DNA of 64,000 nucleotides from contig JBDZVI010000002.1 in assembly GCA_040255585.1 (NCBI GenBank), positions 30,363 through 94,362 of the forward strand. The letters run 5' to 3'. The translations under genes were made by a program, and so were the position numbers. The notes below the pieces were generated by a model. The model was not told the origin of the DNA. It did no database searches and saw nothing but the letters and a program-made list of their open reading frames with translations. Origin of the DNA: JAAYYF01 sp040255585 (GTDB taxonomy: Bacteria; Deinococcota; Deinococci; Deinococcales; Trueperaceae). Below are positions 60,830-64,000 of the stretch, piece after piece (position 1 is the stretch's first letter; each line of letters starts with the position of its first letter).

Positions 60830-61312
60830 ATGATCCACGCCGTCTACCCTGGTAGCTTCGATCCGCTGCACAACGGCCACGTCGACCTCATCCGCCGCGC
60901 CGCGCGCATCTACGAGAAACTGACCATCGCCGTGCTGCGCAACGACTCGAAGCCCAACGCGCTCTTCGACACGGAGGAGCGCGTCGCCATCATCAGAGAG
61001 GTCGTCGAGGGCATGGAGGGCGTGGAGGTCGACTCGTTCGACGGTCTGCTCGCCGAGTACACGCGCAAGCTGGGGGCCACGGTGATAGTCAAGGGCCTCC
61101 GCGCCATCTCGGACTTCGAGTACGAGCTGCAGATGGCGCACCTCAACCGCCAGCTCAACCCCAACGCCGAGACCACGTTCATCATGACGGCCACGCGCTG
61201 GTCGTACGTGTCCAGCACGCGCGTCAAGGAGCTCGCGCGTTACGGCGCCGACGTAGCCAAACTCGTGCCCCGCGCCACGTTGCGGCGTCTGCACGAGAAG
61301 CTGCCCCACTAG
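60830..61312 (+). CDS. coaD: Phosphopantetheine adenylyltransferase
   Basis: Penultimate step of coenzyme A synthesis. The 160-residue protein has the nucleotidyltransferase motif PGSFDPLHNGH (7-17), the RNDSKPNALFDTEERV block, KGLRAISDFEYELQMAHLNRQL and the terminal WSYVSSTRVKELARYGADV, all standard for CoaD. TACACT (60815-60820) is 9 nt before ATG 60830, supporting this start over the in-frame ATG inside meaB. Confidence 0.96.
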   Translation: MIHAVYPGSFDPLHNGHVDLIRRAARIYEKLTIAVLRNDSKPNALFDTEERVAIIREVVEGMEGVEVDSFDGLLAEYTRKLGATVIVKGLRAISDFEYELQMAHLNRQLNPNAETTFIMTATRWSYVSSTRVKELARYGADVAKLVPRATLRRLHEKLPH

Positions 61313-61340
61313 GCTACTCGCCCGGTGCCTGGGCAGCCCA

Positions 61341-61346
61341 TATACT
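61341..61346 (+). promoter_or_regulatory. Likely -10 of hslO
   Basis: TATACT, close to the ideal TATAAT, about 74 nt before the hslO ATG, which has its own SD. A -35 match is not seen at the usual distance. The leader of about 67 nt is long for this window. Confidence 0.45.
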
Positions 61347-61419
61347 CTCTGGTCGCGCCCACGGGCGCCGCTGTCCGCCAATGCGCCATAGGTCGCTCGA
61401 GCGGCACGAGAGGGAGTCA

Positions 61420-62412
61420 ATGTCCTACTTGCTTCGGGGAGTCGCCGCGGGCGGCGGCATCCGCGTGGTCGCGGCCGACACCACCGACCTGGTCAACGGA
61501 GCCGTTGAGAAGCACGGCGCCACGCCCACCGCCGGCGCCGCCCTGGGGCGCACCCTCACGGGGGCGCTCCTCCTGTCCCACGTCCTCTTGAAGAACAGCC
61601 GCGACCGCGTCACGCTCCGCCTGCGGGGTGACGGCCCGTTGGGCGGCGTCATCGCCGATGCCGGCCTCGACGGGACGGTGCGCGGCTACGTCAGCAACCC
61701 GCACGTTGACCTCCCATTGAGGGACGACGGCAAGCTGGACGTCGGGGGTGGCATCGGGCGCGAGGGCGAGATCAGCGTCGTGCGCTCGCACGCACCGTAC
61801 GGCGACCCGTACGGCAGCTCTAGCGACCTCGTGAGCGGCGAGGTGGCCGAGGACATCGCCACGTACCTCGCGCGCTCCGAGCAGATCCCTTCCGCCGTCC
61901 TGCTGGGCGTCTACTTCGACGAGCACAGGCGCGTGAGGCGCTCCGGCGGCGTCATCCTCCAGGCGCTGCCCGGGGCGGACGAGGGCGCTCTGACGCTCCT
62001 CGAGGCCAACGTCAAGGCGCTTGAGCAGCTCACGACGGCCATGGCCGAGGCGCCCATCCTGGACGTCGTGCGCGATCAGCTGCTGTGGGGCATGGACTTC
62101 GAGCTCCTCACCGACCCACCCCTGAGCGTGGCGTTCGCCTGTCGGTGCTCCGACGAGAAGGCGCTGGAAGCCCTGGCCTACTTCACGCCCGCGGAGCGCA
62201 AGGAGATGGCCGAGCAGGACGGCGGCGCGGAGGTCGTCTGCCATTGGTGTGGCGAGAAGCGCTGGGTGGGTGCCGAGGCCATCCTGGGCATCGCCGGCGC
62301 CGAGGTGCGCTGCCCCGACTGCGGTACCCTCTGGTACCGAGACGGTCAGACGCGCATGGTGCGGGACGCCGAGCTATGCGCCTGTGGCCGCCCGGTGGTC
62401 TTGCCGAACTGA
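61420..62412 (+). CDS. hslO: Redox-regulated chaperone Hsp33 with extra zinc-ribbon-like tail
   Basis: Holdase activated by oxidation. The 330-residue protein has the usual fold (YLLRGVAAGGGIRVVAADTTDLVNGA, GDGPLGGVIADA, PSAVLLGVYFDE) and the redox zinc site C241-x-C243 and C274-x-x-C277 (FACRCSDEK, VVCHWCGEK). Hsp33 normally ends near here; this one goes on for about 50 residues with C298-x-x-C301 (RCPDCGTLWY) and C320-x-C322 (LCACGRP), which could form a second zinc site. ATG 61420 has a GAGGGAG SD. Confidence 0.92.
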   Translation: MSYLLRGVAAGGGIRVVAADTTDLVNGAVEKHGATPTAGAALGRTLTGALLLSHVLLKNSRDRVTLRLRGDGPLGGVIADAGLDGTVRGYVSNPHVDLPLRDDGKLDVGGGIGREGEISVVRSHAPYGDPYGSSSDLVSGEVAEDIATYLARSEQIPSAVLLGVYFDEHRRVRRSGGVILQALPGADEGALTLLEANVKALEQLTTAMAEAPILDVVRDQLLWGMDFELLTDPPLSVAFACRCSDEKALEALAYFTPAERKEMAEQDGGAEVVCHWCGEKRWVGAEAILGIAGAEVRCPDCGTLWYRDGQTRMVRDAELCACGRPVVLPN

Positions 62413-62442
62413 ACTCATGCCCAGTTGAGCCATGCCCAACTG
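62407..62442. repeat. Short direct and inverted repeats between hslO and the EamA gene
   Basis: CATGCCCA occurs twice 15 bp apart (62416 and 62431). AACTG (62407-62411), CAGTT (62422-62426) and CAACTG (62437-62442) can pair in two alternative ways. It overlaps the last codons of hslO. Possibly a weak terminator or attenuator; there is no T-run. Confidence 0.35.
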
Positions 62443-62460
62443 ACTTAGTGGAGGCGCGCC

Positions 62461-63345
62461 ATGCGGCCGGGTCTCGTACTGCTACTGCTCTTCCAGATGG
62501 TGCTATGGGGTAGCGCCTACCCCATGATCAAGCTCGGGCTGGGCGGCATGTCCGCCGACCACCTGACGCTGCTCAGGCACCTCGTGGCCTCGGTGGCCTT
62601 CCTGCCCATCCTCGTCGTCATGCGCTCGCGGCTGCTCCCGCGGCGGCAGGACGTGCCGTACCTGTTCCTGCTCGGTCTGCTCGGCTACACCATCTACCAC
62701 CTGGCGCTGAACTTCGGCGAGCTGCACGTGAGCGCTGGCGCGGCGAGCCTCATCATCGGCACGGCGCCCGCCATGACCGCGCTCCTCGCCACGGCCCTGA
62801 TGCGCGAGAGGCTGCCGGCGCTCGGGTGGATCGGGTCGCTCGTGTCGTTCGCCGGCGTCGCCCTGATCGTCCTCGGTGACGCGGGCGGCGGGGTCTCGTT
62901 CAACGCCTGGTCGTGGCTCGTGGTGATCTCGGCCGTCGCGTCGTCCTTCTACACCGTCCTGCAGAAGCGGCTGTTCACGGTCTACCGGCCCATCGAGGTC
63001 GCCGCCTACGCCACCTGGGCGGGCACCATCCCGCTCCTGATCTTCCTACCCGGCCTGGGAGCCGACGTGGCCGACGCGCCCTGGCAGGCCCTGGCCGCCA
63101 CGCTCTACATCGGCGTCTTCCCGTCGACCATCGCCTACAGCATCTACGCCTACGCCCTGTCGAAGGTGCCCGTCACGCTCGTGACGGCGTTCCTCTACCT
63201 CGTGCCCGTGATGAGCCTGCTCTTCGCCTGGGTGATGCTGGGCGAGGTGCCGGCGCTCGTCACCGCCGTGGGCGGCGCGATCGCGATCGGCGGGATCGTG
63301 TTGCTCAACTACGCGAAGGCGCGGACTACCAGTCGAACGGCTTGA
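62461..63345 (+). CDS. EamA/DMT-family transporter
   Basis: A 294-residue membrane protein with ten hydrophobic helices in two EamA repeats: FQMVLWGSAYPMIKLGL at the start of the first and the second-repeat signature VTLVTAFLYLVPVMSLLFAWVMLGE. It is the second EamA protein of the window and only distantly similar to that at 16416. The substrate is unknown. SD GTGGAGG is 8 nt before the ATG. Its last 20 nt overlap the convergent NYN gene. Confidence 0.88.
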   Translation: MRPGLVLLLLFQMVLWGSAYPMIKLGLGGMSADHLTLLRHLVASVAFLPILVVMRSRLLPRRQDVPYLFLLGLLGYTIYHLALNFGELHVSAGAASLIIGTAPAMTALLATALMRERLPALGWIGSLVSFAGVALIVLGDAGGGVSFNAWSWLVVISAVASSFYTVLQKRLFTVYRPIEVAAYATWAGTIPLLIFLPGLGADVADAPWQALAATLYIGVFPSTIAYSIYAYALSKVPVTLVTAFLYLVPVMSLLFAWVMLGEVPALVTAVGGAIAIGGIVLLNYAKARTTSRTA

Positions 63346-63976
63346 TGATCGGACCTTTGGCAGAGTTCACGGGGTCTGGAAACTGGCACTTGCTGAGTGA
63401 CGGCTTTATGTGCCTGACCTCGCTCGCTAGCTGCGCCAAGCTACCCACGGGTCGGTTCTCGGGGGTGAGTAGGATAACGGGCAAGCCCACCTCCTCCACT
63501 ACGATACGGACAGGTTCTGCAAGGTCGGAGTCGTTGGTGATTATCGCAGCCTGCTCGAACGCGCCCAAGAAGGCGTCGCGAACCAGATGCGCTCCCAGCG
63601 CGACGTCACTGCCTTTCTCTTCGGTCTTCACGACCTTGGCGAACCTGGGTTGAGGTTGAGGCAGAACTATCGGCGTCGGCTTGAACTGCAATGGCTCGAC
63701 GAGCTTCATATCGACGTCGTGTACAAGGAACCTGCCCAGGTGGATGTTCAGGCACGAGATGGTCTCCAGCGCGGAAAAATAGATCTGCTGTCTGCGTGGC
63801 ATGTCGGGGTCCCGCTTACCAGAAACACGGGCAGTGTAGTAGTTGATGCGCTCAACGACGGTGGAGGGCGGAAGCGCCGCCTCCGACAGCTTCAGGAGAT
63901 CGAGCCACTTGTGGCGCGTGCCCTTCAGGGCCCGGTAGTATAGGTTGAAGCCGTCGACATACACGAATGTGCGCAC
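63326..63976 (-). CDS. NYN-domain (PIN-like) putative ribonuclease
   Basis: A 216-residue protein with the NYN fold of the PIN-like nucleases (LabA/DUF88 group). Acidic metal-binding residues are in VYVDGFNLYYRAL (Asp8), TEEKGSDVALGAHLVRDAF (Glu/Asp) and AAIITNDSDLAEPV (Asp pair). Starts at GTG 63976 with an AGGAG SD just upstream, so it is complete. It converges on and overlaps the EamA gene by 20 nt. An RNase role is likely by family; the substrate is unknown. Confidence 0.87.
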   Translation of the reverse strand: MRTFVYVDGFNLYYRALKGTRHKWLDLLKLSEAALPPSTVVERINYYTARVSGKRDPDMPRRQQIYFSALETISCLNIHLGRFLVHDVDMKLVEPLQFKPTPIVLPQPQPRFAKVVKTEEKGSDVALGAHLVRDAFLGAFEQAAIITNDSDLAEPVRIVVEEVGLPVILLTPENRPVGSLAQLASEVRHIKPSLSKCQFPDPVNSAKGPIIKPFDW

Positions 63977-64000
63977 GCCGTCTCCTGAAGCAGGAGAGCC

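Overview
The window reads as a piece of bacterial chromosome with high GC content and tightly packed genes. No rRNA, tRNA, CRISPR array, insertion sequence or phage module is visible. Several features fit the Deinococcota, possibly a Truepera-like lineage: folate-dependent TrmFO, a sufCBD operon with a Rieske-type partner, a pbpC/alpha-2-macroglobulin pair, ComEA/ComEC, MeaB, and above all many genes with a TANNNT -10 hexamer only 6-9 nt before the start codon, as in leaderless transcripts. The taxonomic call is an inference from gene content; no marker phylogeny was possible.

Layout. 1-6019 (mostly minus): edge of an unknown gene, the two-subunit serine dehydratase sdaAB/sdaAA, a PlsC acyltransferase, a membrane protein and uvrA. 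6212-8282 (plus): small membrane protein, metallo-beta-lactamase-fold hydrolase and a Ser/Thr kinase. 8588-12478: sufC-sufB-sufD plus a Rieske protein. 12561-15336: an AAA/DUF4143 ATPase whose promoter lies inside a palindrome, ispF, and a two-gene unit (small membrane protein plus HTH protein) behind a cluster of repeated operator-like motifs. 15447-18297: a divergent carbamoyltransferase paralogue, an EamA transporter and a terpene-cyclase-fold protein. 18375-26014: pbpC and a 1864-residue alpha-2-macroglobulin.

26116-29746 is accessory in character: a toxin-antitoxin pair, an aminoglycoside phosphotransferase-like protein, an orphan RHH antitoxin, a DUF2892 membrane protein with a perfect CsoR/CstR-like palindrome upstream, and a Na+/H+ antiporter-like protein. 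29884-43455 (minus): acs, trkA with two tandem trkH genes, an M20 peptidase plus lnt, and an overlapping run of unknown protein, SpoU methyltransferase, diguanylate cyclase and TPR protein. 43554-54999: two exported or membrane proteins, trmFO, a tandem GNAT, hicAB, a threonine aldolase, aroE, a metallophosphoesterase, dsbA-dsbB, acuI-like reductase and sodA. 55068-63976 (mostly plus): comEA-comEC, an atypical kinase, holA, meaB, coaD, hslO, an EamA transporter and a NYN-domain protein.

Many neighbours overlap by ATGA, GTGA or TTGA, so operon boundaries are readable. Where several starts were possible I used SD sequences, stop/start overlaps and the position of the -10 hexamer. The most interesting material is regulatory: the palindromic promoter at 12561-12599, the operator cluster at 14342-14390, the 25-bp divergent dsbA/acuI promoter at 53242-53266, and the 28419-28442 palindrome.
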